The notes below the pieces were generated by a model. It searched no databases and was not told the origin of the DNA. It saw only the letters and a list, made by a program, of their open reading frames with translations. DNA of 38,127 nucleotides from CAYZXL01 sp964482435. GTDB taxonomy: Bacteria; Auribacterota; JABMQX01. A program made the position numbers and the translations under genes. Location: NCBI GenBank assembly GCA_964482435.1, contig CAYZXL010000048.1, forward strand, positions 1-38,127. The letters are read 5' to 3'. This document shows positions 7,602-16,109 of this stretch, in pieces (the stretch's first letter is position 1; each line of letters begins with the position of its first letter).

Positions 7602-7973
7602 ACGCTTTTTCATCACTCATTAAGGTGTGCCGCGGCATTGGCCTCGCACCGCGGCCAACGCCATCTCGCTTCTTGATCTGGCTCTCGGGCGCGAAAAAAG
7701 TGGAACCAGCGCACCAGAAGAGCATCCTTTTCAACGAAGTCAAGATACAGGACGTCTGCGATGAACCCACGTCGACCCTTACCAGCGCCACAGGGGGCTG
7801 CTTGCACGCAACGACAAAACCAACAGAAAATGCGCCGCAACGAGTGTGTCCTCCGCCTACAATTGCCTGAGCTGCGACGTGCCGCTGAACACGGAGCCAA
7901 TCCGTGACTACTTCTTGCGCTAAATAGGCCGAAATCCACGGAAACCGGTGGGATCCTCATCGTCGAGATCGAA
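7602..7973. other. Unassigned distal part of the mini-island
   Basis: About 370 bp lie between the HD promoter and the second attachment-like repeat. Reading frames exist on both strands but none has a credible start and ribosome binding site. A minus-strand stretch ending at 7613 reads RRGFIADVLYLDFVEKDALLV..., which looks protein-like and could be the tail of a lost gene. Its upstream frame runs through the tRNA-derived repeat and so is not a native N-terminus. Confidence 0.35.
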
Positions 7974-8006
7974 GGCGGTCGTCGGTTCGAATCCGACAGC
8001 GGGCTT
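7974..8006 (+). repeat. Attachment-site-like direct repeat, distal copy
   Basis: An exact 33-bp copy of tRNA-Thr bases 5667-5699. The sequence to its left does not resemble the tRNA 5' half, so only the 3' end was duplicated, as expected from integration into the T-arm/acceptor region. Confidence 0.85.
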
Positions 8007-8225
8007 ATTTTTCTGCGCCCGGGATGAGAAGCCTCCTGCCTCACGTCGCGCGAGCGATGACCGCACCGGGAATTGTTTCCTTGACTTTTGGGGTGGCTTT
8101 GGGTTGAATCCTTTTGATTCGTCAAGTCCTCAGGCACATCGAGGCTGCGCTGCCCGCGAATGTTGCGGCGACGGCCGAAACGCTGCTTCAGAAAAGGACC
8201 GCCCGACGCAGGGCAAGGAACTGAC

Positions 8226-9710
8226 ATGGAGCAGGACAAATCTCCACAGGAGCTGCAAAGAGGATCTCCCGGACCCCTCGGCGAACGAGAGAGCCTCGGA
8301 ATGTCCGAGAGGCTCTACCGCGCTCTCTTCGACGAAGCCCCCGACGCCATGTTCGTCGTGGACCTCGGAGGGAAAGTTCTCGCGGCCAACGCAGCAGCTC
8401 TCCGAGGGACCGGCTACAGCGAGGAGGAAGCTGAGACCCTGACGATTTTCAAGTTCTTCTCGCCTGCGTTCTCCGAGCGGCTTAGCAAGCAGCTCAAGGA
8501 AGCCGTTGACGGTCTCCAGCCGGGTCCAGCCGAATACAAGCTCGTGGCAAAGGATGGAGGAGGCTCATGGGTTGACGTCGAGCTGAGAACCGTGAACGAC
8601 GCATCGAAGCCTGTTGGTGTTCAGGTTATCGCGAGGGACATTTCGTCCAGAAGAACCGACCAGGAGGCCCTGAAATGCTACCGGGAGAACCTCGAGCGGG
8701 TCTTGAACGCCCTTCCCGACTCGGCGCTTCTGGAGAGCCCTGACCACGTCATCCAGTTCATCAACAACGCCGCCCGTGCCCTTTTCGGGAATGTCAAAGG
8801 GAAAATGTGCCACGAGGCCCTGAGACGGCTGCCGCGGCCGTGCGCCGATTGCCCTGCGGAGGAGGTAGTCAGGAACAGGAGGAGTGTTTGCCGCGCCACT
8901 CACCATCACGAGGGAAAACTCTGGGAGATAATGGCTCTCCCCCTCCTGAACGCCGACGGGAGCACCTCCGTCCTCGAAATTGTCAAAGACGTCACAATGT
9001 CCCGACAGACCGAGGAAAACCTCAAAGCCTCTGAAAGGCTTGCAGTCCTCGGCCGCGTCACCGCCGAAATGGCCCATGAGATAAAGAACCCTCTCTCCGC
9101 GATTACCACATTTGCGCAGCTCTTGCCGGAAAAGTATGACGACCCGGATTTTCGGGAGGTCTTCACGCGAACCGCTCTTCAGGCCGCCAACCGGATTGAC
9201 TATCTAATGGAGGAGCTTGTCGGTTTTGCCCGGCCCCTCAAGCCCGTGTTCGAGGAGACGGACCTCCGGGAAGTCATTGACGAGGCACTGATGGAAGTCC
9301 ACCAGCTGTTCGCAGAAAAAGCAGTCCGCGTCAGCACAGACCAGTCCCCGGAGCCCCTCGTGGTCCCTGTGGACCACCAGCAAGTCAAGCGGGTAATCAC
9401 GGAGCTTCTATCCAACAGCGCCGATGCCGTCGGGGATGGCGGAAACGTCAAGATTTCGGCGCGTTTTATTCGTGAGGGCGGTGAGCTCGCGCCGAGGTGG
9501 CTGGAGGTGGTGGTCTCCGACGACGGCCGCGGCATCCCTCCGGAGAACCTCCCTCGCGTCTTTGAGCCTTTCTTCACTACCTCGACTGAAAAGCTCGGCC
9601 TCGGTTTGGCTATAGCCCAGCGAATCATCGAGGAGCACTCCGGCAAAATCGAAGTCAAAAGCCAGCCCGGCCAGGGCGCCACGTTCACGGTTAGACTGAA
9701 AGCCGAGTGA
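8226..9710 (+). CDS. PAS-PAS sensor histidine kinase (orphan)
   Basis: This protein of 494 residues starts at ATG 8226 with AAGGA 6 nt upstream; an in-frame ATG at 8160 is less likely. It has no membrane segment, so it is a cytoplasmic sensor. A first PAS domain (about 27-140) begins YRALFDEAPDAMFVVD. A second (about 150-260) holds a cysteine cluster, GKMCHEALRRLPRPCADCPAEE, suggesting a metal or redox ligand. The dimerisation/phosphoacceptor helix is LGRVTAEMAHEIKNPLSA, with the phospho-histidine at about 284. The ATPase domain follows with N box ELLSNSADAV, G1 VSDDGRGIP, F box FEPFFTT and G2 GLGLAIAQRI. No response regulator is adjacent, so its partner is elsewhere. It lies just outside the tRNA-Thr island. 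Confidence 0.93.
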   Translation: MEQDKSPQELQRGSPGPLGERESLGMSERLYRALFDEAPDAMFVVDLGGKVLAANAAALRGTGYSEEEAETLTIFKFFSPAFSERLSKQLKEAVDGLQPGPAEYKLVAKDGGGSWVDVELRTVNDASKPVGVQVIARDISSRRTDQEALKCYRENLERVLNALPDSALLESPDHVIQFINNAARALFGNVKGKMCHEALRRLPRPCADCPAEEVVRNRRSVCRATHHHEGKLWEIMALPLLNADGSTSVLEIVKDVTMSRQTEENLKASERLAVLGRVTAEMAHEIKNPLSAITTFAQLLPEKYDDPDFREVFTRTALQAANRIDYLMEELVGFARPLKPVFEETDLREVIDEALMEVHQLFAEKAVRVSTDQSPEPLVVPVDHQQVKRVITELLSNSADAVGDGGNVKISARFIREGGELAPRWLEVVVSDDGRGIPPENLPRVFEPFFTTSTEKLGLGLAIAQRIIEEHSGKIEVKSQPGQGATFTVRLKAE

Positions 9711-10096
9711 CGATTCTCAAGGATTCGACAGAAGCGCCTGGCCACCCTGCAATCACTCGCAGCTTCAGACAATAAGGGCGCGAGGCGTTCGGCACCCCGT
9801 CTGTGGTGATGCGCTGCACCCACTTTCTCGACTCCACTCCCTCCACCCGAGTTAACTTGTTCCTCCTGCTATCTCCTCAGCCAGAGCGAGCACCACCCGA
9901 TGCGTAACCCTGTCTCAGAGCCTCCGGACCGAGCGTCATGCGTGACAATGTTTTTCCGCGTGAGAATCCGCGAATGCTCAAGGAAGCTAAAGAAGGTCGA
10001 GATACCGTGCGTCAAGCCAGGACTCTCGAATTCAGTTCAGGACGTTTGAAGTTCTCCCCGGTGAGCAGGTAGAATGTAGAAAAAAAGGAGTCTGCC
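9711..10096. other. Intergenic region without recognised gene
   Basis: About 386 bp between the kinase and the glycosylase-like gene. A 44-codon frame starting at about 9938 has no convincing ribosome binding site or similarity and was not called. No clear terminator hairpin was seen. Confidence 0.4.
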
Positions 10097-10834
10097 ATGA
10101 CCTTTAACGAGAAACTGAAATCAATCGCGTCCGAAATCAGGTCGTTCTGTGCCGAAAACGCGAACGAAAAACTGGCTTCACGCTACGCCCGTTTCTTCAC
10201 GGAAGGCTACGACGCCTACGGCCTGACCAAAGAGGCGATGGAGGAGCATTCAAAGAAGTTTTTTGAAGCCTACAAAGAAGAACTTGGCCTCGACGGCTTT
10301 CTGAGACTCGGCGACATCCTTCTCCAGAGCGGAAAATACGAGGAAGCCTCTTTTGCCATACTCTTCACAATCCCGCTTCATAGCCAATACACGACCGAAA
10401 CCTTCCAAAAACTCGGCCAGTGGCTGGAAACCGGAATCCGAAATTGGGCGCATACGGACATCCTTTGCAGTGAGGTGCTTTCCCGGTTTCTCCAGAGACA
10501 GATAGTCAAGTTGGACGACCTTTCTCCCTGGCGAGAGTCCCCGTCAAAATGGAAGCGCCGTGCCGTGCTCGTTTCCATGCTGACCCTGCTCAAGACAGAG
10601 AAGAATCACAGAAAACTCCTCGATTTCATCGAGCCCCTGATGATGGATGACGACAAGTTTGTTCAGCAAGGTCTCGGATGGTTTCTGCGCGAAGCCTGGA
10701 AAGAGCAACCTGAGACAGTCGAAGCTTTTCTTCTGAAATGGAAGGACTCAGCTCCGCGCAAAATCTATCAATACGCCACAGAAAAAATGACCCTCGAAAA
10801 CAAGGCGAAATTCCGCCGTGAAAGACAGGCCTGA
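10097..10834 (+). CDS. AlkD-like DNA alkylation repair protein
   Basis: This 245-residue protein starts at ATG 10097 after AAAGGAG. Its size and helical-repeat pattern match the AlkD (DNA_alkylation_repair) family, HEAT-like DNA glycosylases that excise positively charged alkylated bases. Diagnostic segments are NWAHTDILCSEVLSRFL (Trp and Asp of the lesion site), SKWKRRAVLVSMLTLLK, DDDKFVQQGLGWFLREAWK and YATEKM near the end. Export signals are absent, consistent with a cytoplasmic DNA-repair role. It appears to be a single gene, convergent with the beta-helix gene ending at 10910. Some family members have non-repair roles, so the exact activity is inferred. Confidence 0.85.
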   Translation: MTFNEKLKSIASEIRSFCAENANEKLASRYARFFTEGYDAYGLTKEAMEEHSKKFFEAYKEELGLDGFLRLGDILLQSGKYEEASFAILFTIPLHSQYTTETFQKLGQWLETGIRNWAHTDILCSEVLSRFLQRQIVKLDDLSPWRESPSKWKRRAVLVSMLTLLKTEKNHRKLLDFIEPLMMDDDKFVQQGLGWFLREAWKEQPETVEAFLLKWKDSAPRKIYQYATEKMTLENKAKFRRERQA

Positions 10835-10909
10835 CTACCGGACAATTGTTGCTCTCAAGATGCGCACAATGCCGTATGGCGTGCCTTCCCCACTGTGCCT
10901 GCGATACTT

Positions 10910-12022
10910 CTACGGGTTTTCAAGGACGCGGTAGAAACGCCGGGGGACGAGGGAAGGGGGAAGGCCGGTGAGAGAGCCGTCGTCAATCCAGGAGGTGGTT
11001 GTGTTGCCGGAGGACGGGAAGGTGGCGACGGCGAGATGCCAGGTAAGTAGGTCGGCGGAGTAGAAGATGGAATAGGTCCTGTCAGCGAGGGAGCTCCAGG
11101 TCAAAGTAGCCTGATTTGCTTCGGGACCGGTCGAGAGCTCGTTGATATAGTACTCGTACGCCCCCATGTCAACGGTGAAGCTCTTTCCACCGAACATTAT
11201 CCTGTGCATCCCGGCAATGTCGGTCTCCGGCAACTCCGGATCGCTGAACCCCCTATCAATGCACGGCGACGAAGGCAAAAGCCGAAAATCGTCAGTATCC
11301 GGGTGGGCGAATTGCGGATCGCCCGAGATGTTCCTCTTTTTGTAGTCTCCAGTCCACCCCTCGATGCAAGAATAGGTCGGGATGCTGCACTGATGAAGCT
11401 GAGGTCCACTCGGAGCTGTGTTGACCCATATAATGCAGTTCCGGATCGTCCCGTTGCAGCGATACAGCCCGCCGCCGCTCATTTCCGCTGAGTTGCCCGC
11501 TATCGTGTTGTTCTGGATCGTGCCATTGCACGATAGCAGCCCGCCGGCGCTCGCTCCCGCCGAGTTGCCCACTATCGTGTTGTTCTGGATCGTGGCGCGG
11601 CTGGCACTGTCCGGCGAACCGCCCCGGATTCCGCCGCCGTACTCAGCCACGCCGTTGCGAGTTGTGAAGCCGGAGAGGACGCAGGTCTCATCCTCCGTCC
11701 CCTCGAAAGTCACCACAGAGCCGGACCCGTTCCCGTCAATGACGGTGTTGGCGATGACGGAGGGGTCGAGAGGGTCGGTGCTGGTGAGGATGATGTTTTT
11801 GCCGTTGAATTGAATGTTCTCGACGTAGGTGCCCTCCGCGACGATGACGGTGTCGCCATTCGAGGCGGCGATTATTCCTTCCTGGACTTTCTTGAACGCG
11901 GATTCCCAGGTCGTGCCGTCGCCGGATTGCGGCACCGAGGCATCAACGTACCACGTTGTGGCACCAGCGTGGAGGGGTAGGAGGACCAGAAGCAAGAGAG
12001 ACGAGGTAACCTGGCGCATCAT
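10910..12022 (-). CDS. Secreted right-handed beta-helix protein
   Basis: This protein of 370 residues is started at ATG 12022 because GGGGAGGA lies about 7 nt upstream and a Sec signal (MMRQVTSSLLLLVLLPLHAGA) follows. The longer open frame to 12340 runs into a relic of a paralogue. The mature start, TTWYVDASVPQSGDGTTWES, followed by FKKVQEGI..GDTVIVAEGTY, is the usual entry to a pectin-lyase-like parallel beta-helix. Coils of 22-25 residues such as TIQNNTIVGNSAGASAGGLLSCNG follow. The end of the helix carries SPCIDRG and DMGAYEY. The last 70 or so residues (TLTWSSLADRTYSIFYSADLLTWH..RFYRVLENP) are the same C-terminal module as in the neighbour. No catalytic site is evident; I infer a surface polysaccharide-binding or structural protein. 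Confidence 0.85.
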   Translation of the reverse strand: MMRQVTSSLLLLVLLPLHAGATTWYVDASVPQSGDGTTWESAFKKVQEGIIAASNGDTVIVAEGTYVENIQFNGKNIILTSTDPLDPSVIANTVIDGNGSGSVVTFEGTEDETCVLSGFTTRNGVAEYGGGIRGGSPDSASRATIQNNTIVGNSAGASAGGLLSCNGTIQNNTIAGNSAEMSGGGLYRCNGTIRNCIIWVNTAPSGPQLHQCSIPTYSCIEGWTGDYKKRNISGDPQFAHPDTDDFRLLPSSPCIDRGFSDPELPETDIAGMHRIMFGGKSFTVDMGAYEYYINELSTGPEANQATLTWSSLADRTYSIFYSADLLTWHLAVATFPSSGNTTTSWIDDGSLTGLPPSLVPRRFYRVLENP

Positions 12023-12080
12023 TGTCTTATCCTCCCCATACGTTCCTTGCGTTTTCATTTTATGGAATACCGCGCGGCAT

Positions 12081-12207
12081 CTCGGGTTTTCAAGGAGGCC
12101 GCAGAACCGGAGGGGACCGAGGGAATGCGCGAGGCCCGTGAGGGAGCTGTCGTCAGTCCAGGAGGCGGTTGTGTTGCCCGCCCGCGGACGCGCATGCCAC
12201 GTCTCCG
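12081..12207 (-). pseudogene. Relic C-terminus of a third beta-helix paralogue
   Basis: Between the two paralogous genes, the minus strand encodes AGNTTASWTDDSSLTGLAHSLG followed by PLRFCGLLENPR. This is a degraded copy of the C-terminal module (SSGNTTTSWIDDGSLTGLPPSL..RFYRVLENP) that ends both neighbours. The stop after ENP is lost here by a base change or deletion, which is why the downstream gene appears to have a long N-terminal extension. The fragment is best explained as debris of tandem duplication and deletion. Confidence 0.75.
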
Positions 12208-15200
12208 TCATGGATTCTCCAGCATGCGATAAAACCGACGGGGGGCGAGGAGTGGAGGCAGGCCCGTCAGGGAGCCGTCGTCGGCCCAGGAGGTGGTTGT
12301 GTCGCCGGAGGAGGGCAAGGAGGCGAGAGCGAGATGCCATGTGACGAGGTCATCGGAGTAGAAGATCGAGTACGATTTATTGCCGAGGGAACTCCAGGTG
12401 AAGGTCGCTTCGCGTTCCCCCAGACCAAGTTCTAATATGTTGACGCAATACTCATAGGCCCCCATGTCAAGCGTGAGACTCTTTCCGCCGAACATTATGC
12501 GGTGCATCCCCGCAATGTCGGTCTTGGGCAACTCCGGATCGTTGAACCCCGCATCAATGCACGGAGAATCCGGCAAAAGCCTGAAATCCCCATTTGCCGC
12601 ATCTATGAACCCCGCGGAAGGCGGGGCGATGTTCGTGTCGCTCCCCACGTCCCAGTCCTGAATGCAGGAATACGTCGGCTGGTGAGACGAATAGAGCTGA
12701 GGCTCATTCAGCCCAATGTTTCCCCAGATGATGCAGTTTCGGATGGCGCCGTAGCAACCCGAAAGCCCGCCGCCCCACTCGGCCGTGTTTCCGACGATTG
12801 TGTTGTTCCAGATAAGGCCATCGCAGGAAGACAGCCCACCACCGCTGCTCCACTTGGCGGAGTTTCCGGAAATAATGTTATTCTGGATGACGCCGTAGCA
12901 TCCGTATAGCCCGCCGCCGCCCCATCCGGCAGAGTTTTGGGTGATGACGCTGTTCTGGACGGTGGCATGGGTGCCATTTCCGGCGATTCCGGCGCCCCAT
13001 TGAGCGGCGCCGTTGCGGATGGTGAACCCCGAAAGGACGCAGGTTTCGTTTTCATTGCCGTTGAAGACGATAACGGGGGCGACACCGCCGCCATCAAGTA
13101 TGGTTTTGGCGACGGCATCTGCCGCAGACGGGTGAGTGCTCCTGAGAACGACGTTCTTCCCGAAGAAGTAAATGTTCTCCCTGTAGGTTCCGGGGTGAAC
13201 AATGATCTCGTCCCCGTTAGCGGATTCACAGATGGCGTCCTGGATGGTCTGATACCATTGGCTGCCGGTCACGTTCTCGACGAGGGTTGTTGCGGGTATC
13301 CTGGGGTCCCAGCCGTGACGATATTCGCTGCTATTGGGGATGTGGTCGCCGTCGGGGTCAGAGTTGCCATCTCCGTCAAGCGTCCCGACTCGATGCCATT
13401 CCCAGCCGTCGGGCAGGCCATCTGCATCGCCATCCGGGGATTTCGAGGTCGCTGAGGGAGTATTTCCATAGGCGCCCATGTCAATCCGCCCTCCATTAGG
13501 CTGCGGTTCGTTGGAGAAATCAGAGAGAGGGTCTCCTGCGTCAATGCACGGCGACCAACTCAGGAGGCGATAATCTCCGCCCTCCGGGTCAACGAAGTAC
13601 GGGTCGGCGTTCGTCTCGGTGCCTCCACTCCAAAATTGAATGCGGGAGTACGTCGGGTCAGTCGAATCATAGATGTCCGGGTAGCGCTCAGCGATGTTGC
13701 CCCAAATTATGCAGTTGGTGATCGCTCCCTGGCAGCCATAAAGCCCACCGCCCCAGACGGCGATGTTCGAGACGATGGTGCAGTTCTCAATGAGGCCGTT
13801 GCAGAAATATAAGCCCCCGCCGCCTCCGGCGGAGTTATGGGAGATGACGTTATTGCGGATGAGGCCGTCGCAGCAGGCGATTCCCCCGCCGGAGTTGTTG
13901 GTGATGGCGCAGTACTGGATTGTTGCGTGGGTCCGGTTCTCTGACCAGCCGCCGAAGATTCCTCCACCGCTGAGAGACCATTCACCGTTCTGGACGGTGA
14001 AGCCGGATAAGACGCATGTTTCGTCCTCGGTTCCCGAGAAGGTCACGACGGGGGCGGCTTTGCCGCCGTCAATAATGGTTCCCGCGACGACGCTCCGGTC
14101 AAATGGGTCCGTGCTTCTCAGAATGACGTTCTTCCCGAAGAGGTTGATGTTCCCGCTGAAACTACCCGGATACACAACGAGCTCATCCCCGTGACCGGAT
14201 TCGGTGAGAGCCGCCTGAATGGTCTGATACCACTTCGCCTTCGTGAGGTTCTCAACAACCCTGGGCGCCGGCGTTTCGGGGCGCCATCCATAGTGGTACT
14301 CCGTGAGGTTGGCAACCGGGTCTCCGTCGGGGCTGGAGGCGCCATCCCACTGGAGGTTTCCAAACCACTGATACTCCCAACCGTCGGGCAAACCGTCGGA
14401 ATCGGAGTCGGCGGATTTTGAGGTCGCCTCGGGGGTGTTTCCGTAAGCCCCCATGTCTATTCGCCCACCGTTGGGTTGAGGCTCTTTTGAGAAGTCCGAG
14501 GAAGGGTCGCCCGCATCAATGCAGGGCGACCACGGGAGAAGATGGAAGTCCCCATTCTCCGCGTCAACAAAATAGGGATTGAAAGGAATATTCCCTTCGC
14601 CTCCTCCAGGCCAATGCTCGATGCACGAATAAGTCGGCTCGCTCGAGTCGGCAAGCTTAGGGCTTCCTGGAGGCAAGTTTCCCCCGATGATGCAGTTGCG
14701 AATGACGCCGGTGCAGCCGTGAAGAGCGCTCCCCGACCACCCCGAGTTCCCCCAGATGGTGTTGTTCTGGATTGTCCCGGTGCAATCATACAGTCCGGAA
14801 CCACCGCTGTCGCTCGAGTTATAGGCGATGACGTTGTTTTCGATGGCGCCATTGCATCCCGAAAGCCCACCGGCGCCGTGACATCTCGATTTGTTGCGGG
14901 AGATTACGTTGTTGCGAATCGTGCCGTTGCATGAGTACAGCCCGCCACCGGCGGACTCGTCCATCGTAGTCCAATTATTGGTGATGACGTTGTTTTGGAT
15001 GGTGCCGTTGCATTCGTAAAGGCCACCACCGCCATCGCCGGATGCGTGGTTGGCGGAGATGACGTTATCCTCGATGATGCCGTCGCAGGAGGCAATCCCT
15101 CCCCCGTCACTCGCCGTGTTGTGCGTGATTTGGTTGTTCCGAAGGACGCCGTCGCAGCCAAACACCCCTCCGCCTGCCCACGCGTAGTTGGACGTAATGA

Positions 15201-15660
15201 TGTTGTGCTCGATCCTTGCGTGAGTGTGGTTGTCCGGCGGCCCACCCGAAATCCCGCCGCCTCCGGAGGGCCAGGCCGCCCCTATGCCATTCCGAATCGT
15301 GAGGCCCGCGAGCACGCACGTCTCGTTCTCGGTGCCGGAAAAGGCGACAACGGAAACCCACCCGGTCGCGGCGCTGCCGTCAATTACGGTTTTGGTGACA
15401 ACGTTCGGGTCGAGGGGATCCGTGCCGGTGAGGATGATGTTCTTGCCGTTGAACCCGATGTTTTCGACGTACGTCCCCTCGGCGACGATGACCGTGTCGC
15501 CGTCGAAAGCAGCATCTATCCCTTCCTGGATTGTCTTGAACGCGGACTCCCAGGATGTCCCGTCGCCGGACGAAGGGACGTTCGCGTCCACGCACATTGT
15601 CGTCCCCGATGCCGGGGAAAGTATGGCAACAAGACAAAATATGGCAAAAGTGAGAATCAT
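12208..15660 (-). CDS. Giant secreted protein with three beta-helix modules
   Basis: This 1150-residue protein starts at ATG 15660 with AGGAGGG 7 nt upstream. A Sec signal peptide covers about 1-19. Three parallel beta-helix modules begin at about 20 (TTMCVDANVPSSGDGTSWES), 466 (VVENLTKAKWYQTIQAAL) and 795 (LVENVTGSQWYQTIQDAI). Each is made of 22-25-residue coils of the type GGGLYSCNGTIRNNVISRN and closes with SPCIDAG/DMGAY. The modules are joined by calcium-binding-like linkers, ADSDSDGLPDGWE (about 415-427) and PDGDADGLPDGWE (about 740-752), similar to thrombospondin type 3 / EF-hand-like loops. The final module from about 1077 is shared with the proteins at 10910 and 3-464. No catalytic residues are evident. 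The likely role is surface adhesion or carbohydrate binding. Confidence 0.88.
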   Translation of the reverse strand: MILTFAIFCLVAILSPASGTTMCVDANVPSSGDGTSWESAFKTIQEGIDAAFDGDTVIVAEGTYVENIGFNGKNIILTGTDPLDPNVVTKTVIDGSAATGWVSVVAFSGTENETCVLAGLTIRNGIGAAWPSGGGGISGGPPDNHTHARIEHNIITSNYAWAGGGVFGCDGVLRNNQITHNTASDGGGIASCDGIIEDNVISANHASGDGGGGLYECNGTIQNNVITNNWTTMDESAGGGLYSCNGTIRNNVISRNKSRCHGAGGLSGCNGAIENNVIAYNSSDSGGSGLYDCTGTIQNNTIWGNSGWSGSALHGCTGVIRNCIIGGNLPPGSPKLADSSEPTYSCIEHWPGGGEGNIPFNPYFVDAENGDFHLLPWSPCIDAGDPSSDFSKEPQPNGGRIDMGAYGNTPEATSKSADSDSDGLPDGWEYQWFGNLQWDGASSPDGDPVANLTEYHYGWRPETPAPRVVENLTKAKWYQTIQAALTESGHGDELVVYPGSFSGNINLFGKNVILRSTDPFDRSVVAGTIIDGGKAAPVVTFSGTEDETCVLSGFTVQNGEWSLSGGGIFGGWSENRTHATIQYCAITNNSGGGIACCDGLIRNNVISHNSAGGGGGLYFCNGLIENCTIVSNIAVWGGGLYGCQGAITNCIIWGNIAERYPDIYDSTDPTYSRIQFWSGGTETNADPYFVDPEGGDYRLLSWSPCIDAGDPLSDFSNEPQPNGGRIDMGAYGNTPSATSKSPDGDADGLPDGWEWHRVGTLDGDGNSDPDGDHIPNSSEYRHGWDPRIPATTLVENVTGSQWYQTIQDAICESANGDEIIVHPGTYRENIYFFGKNVVLRSTHPSAADAVAKTILDGGGVAPVIVFNGNENETCVLSGFTIRNGAAQWGAGIAGNGTHATVQNSVITQNSAGWGGGGLYGCYGVIQNNIISGNSAKWSSGGGLSSCDGLIWNNTIVGNTAEWGGGLSGCYGAIRNCIIWGNIGLNEPQLYSSHQPTYSCIQDWDVGSDTNIAPPSAGFIDAANGDFRLLPDSPCIDAGFNDPELPKTDIAGMHRIMFGGKSLTLDMGAYEYCVNILELGLGEREATFTWSSLGNKSYSIFYSDDLVTWHLALASLPSSGDTTTSWADDGSLTGLPPLLAPRRFYRMLENP

Positions 15661-15891
15661 TCTTTGTCCCTCCTGAAGATGAAACGCATCGGTTTGTTAC
15701 TAAAGCATACCACGCCTTTCAGAGCTTTTCAAGGTCTGGTACGTTGAAACGGCTGGAGCTGTATTTCCGTGGCGGAGAGGGCCTCCTTGAACAACCTTGG
15801 CGGCCTTGCCCTGCGGGGGAGCGGCCTGATGGACTGGCGTGTGGCGGCCAAGCTAACACCTAAACGTCGGGCCCGAAACAACGAGGCCGAG

Positions 15892-15952
15892 GTGGCATGG
15901 GCATCTTGCCCATGAAACTGCTTCACGCGTCCCGCCAGAGGCGGGATGCCAC
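15892..15952. repeat. Dispersed bipartite palindrome (REP/BIME-like), copy 2
   Basis: A 61-bp element bounded by GTGGCAT and ATGCCAC, holding two hairpins: CATGGGCATCTTGCCCATG (15896-15914) and TCCCGCCAGAGGCGGGA (15930-15946). It lies in the 449-bp gap between the giant beta-helix gene and the lipoprotein gene; nothing else was recognised there. Confidence 0.75.
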
Positions 15953-16109
15953 GATTAGACAGCCACACCCGTCGAAACTGATGGCTTGACTTCTGCTGCT
16001 CGTCGGGATTGAGTTATCTGAAAGCTCTCGTTGTCGGTCACTGCCTGACAAATGCAGGAGAACCGCTCAGTCAAGAAGCTCTGTGTGTTCCTTTCGTTGG
16101 GAGGAAGGC

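Larger units (their letters stand above)
5667..8006. mobile_element. tRNA-Thr-targeted mini genomic island (integrase-less)
   Basis: About 2.3 kb is bounded by the two 33-bp direct repeats. The contents are a boundary hairpin (5728-5765), a small protein gene, an HD-domain phosphohydrolase gene, its promoter, and about 370 bp of unassigned sequence. There is no recombinase gene. It is either a remnant of a larger integrative element or a non-autonomous element moved by an integrase elsewhere. The integrity of the two genes and of the promoter argues that the cargo is still functional. Confidence 0.7.

Noticed and set aside
7577..7870. Forward 97-codon frame in the mini-island
   Set aside because: Its ATG lies inside the HD-operon promoter, there is no ribosome binding site, and the sequence is low-complexity.
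7613..8239. Minus-strand 208-codon frame crossing the distal 33-bp repeat
   Set aside because: It runs through the tRNA-derived repeat and into the kinase leader. Only the part near its end looks protein-like, and it has no start of its own.
12023..12340. N-terminal extension of the 370-aa beta-helix gene
   Set aside because: The extension encodes the relic paralogue C-terminus and overlaps the neighbouring gene. A ribosome binding site and signal peptide mark the start at 12022.
10800..15700. Repetitive segments in 10.9-15.7 kb as a possible CRISPR or satellite array
   Set aside because: The periodicity is that of 22-25-residue beta-helix coils within open reading frames; repeats are degenerate at DNA level and there are no spacers.
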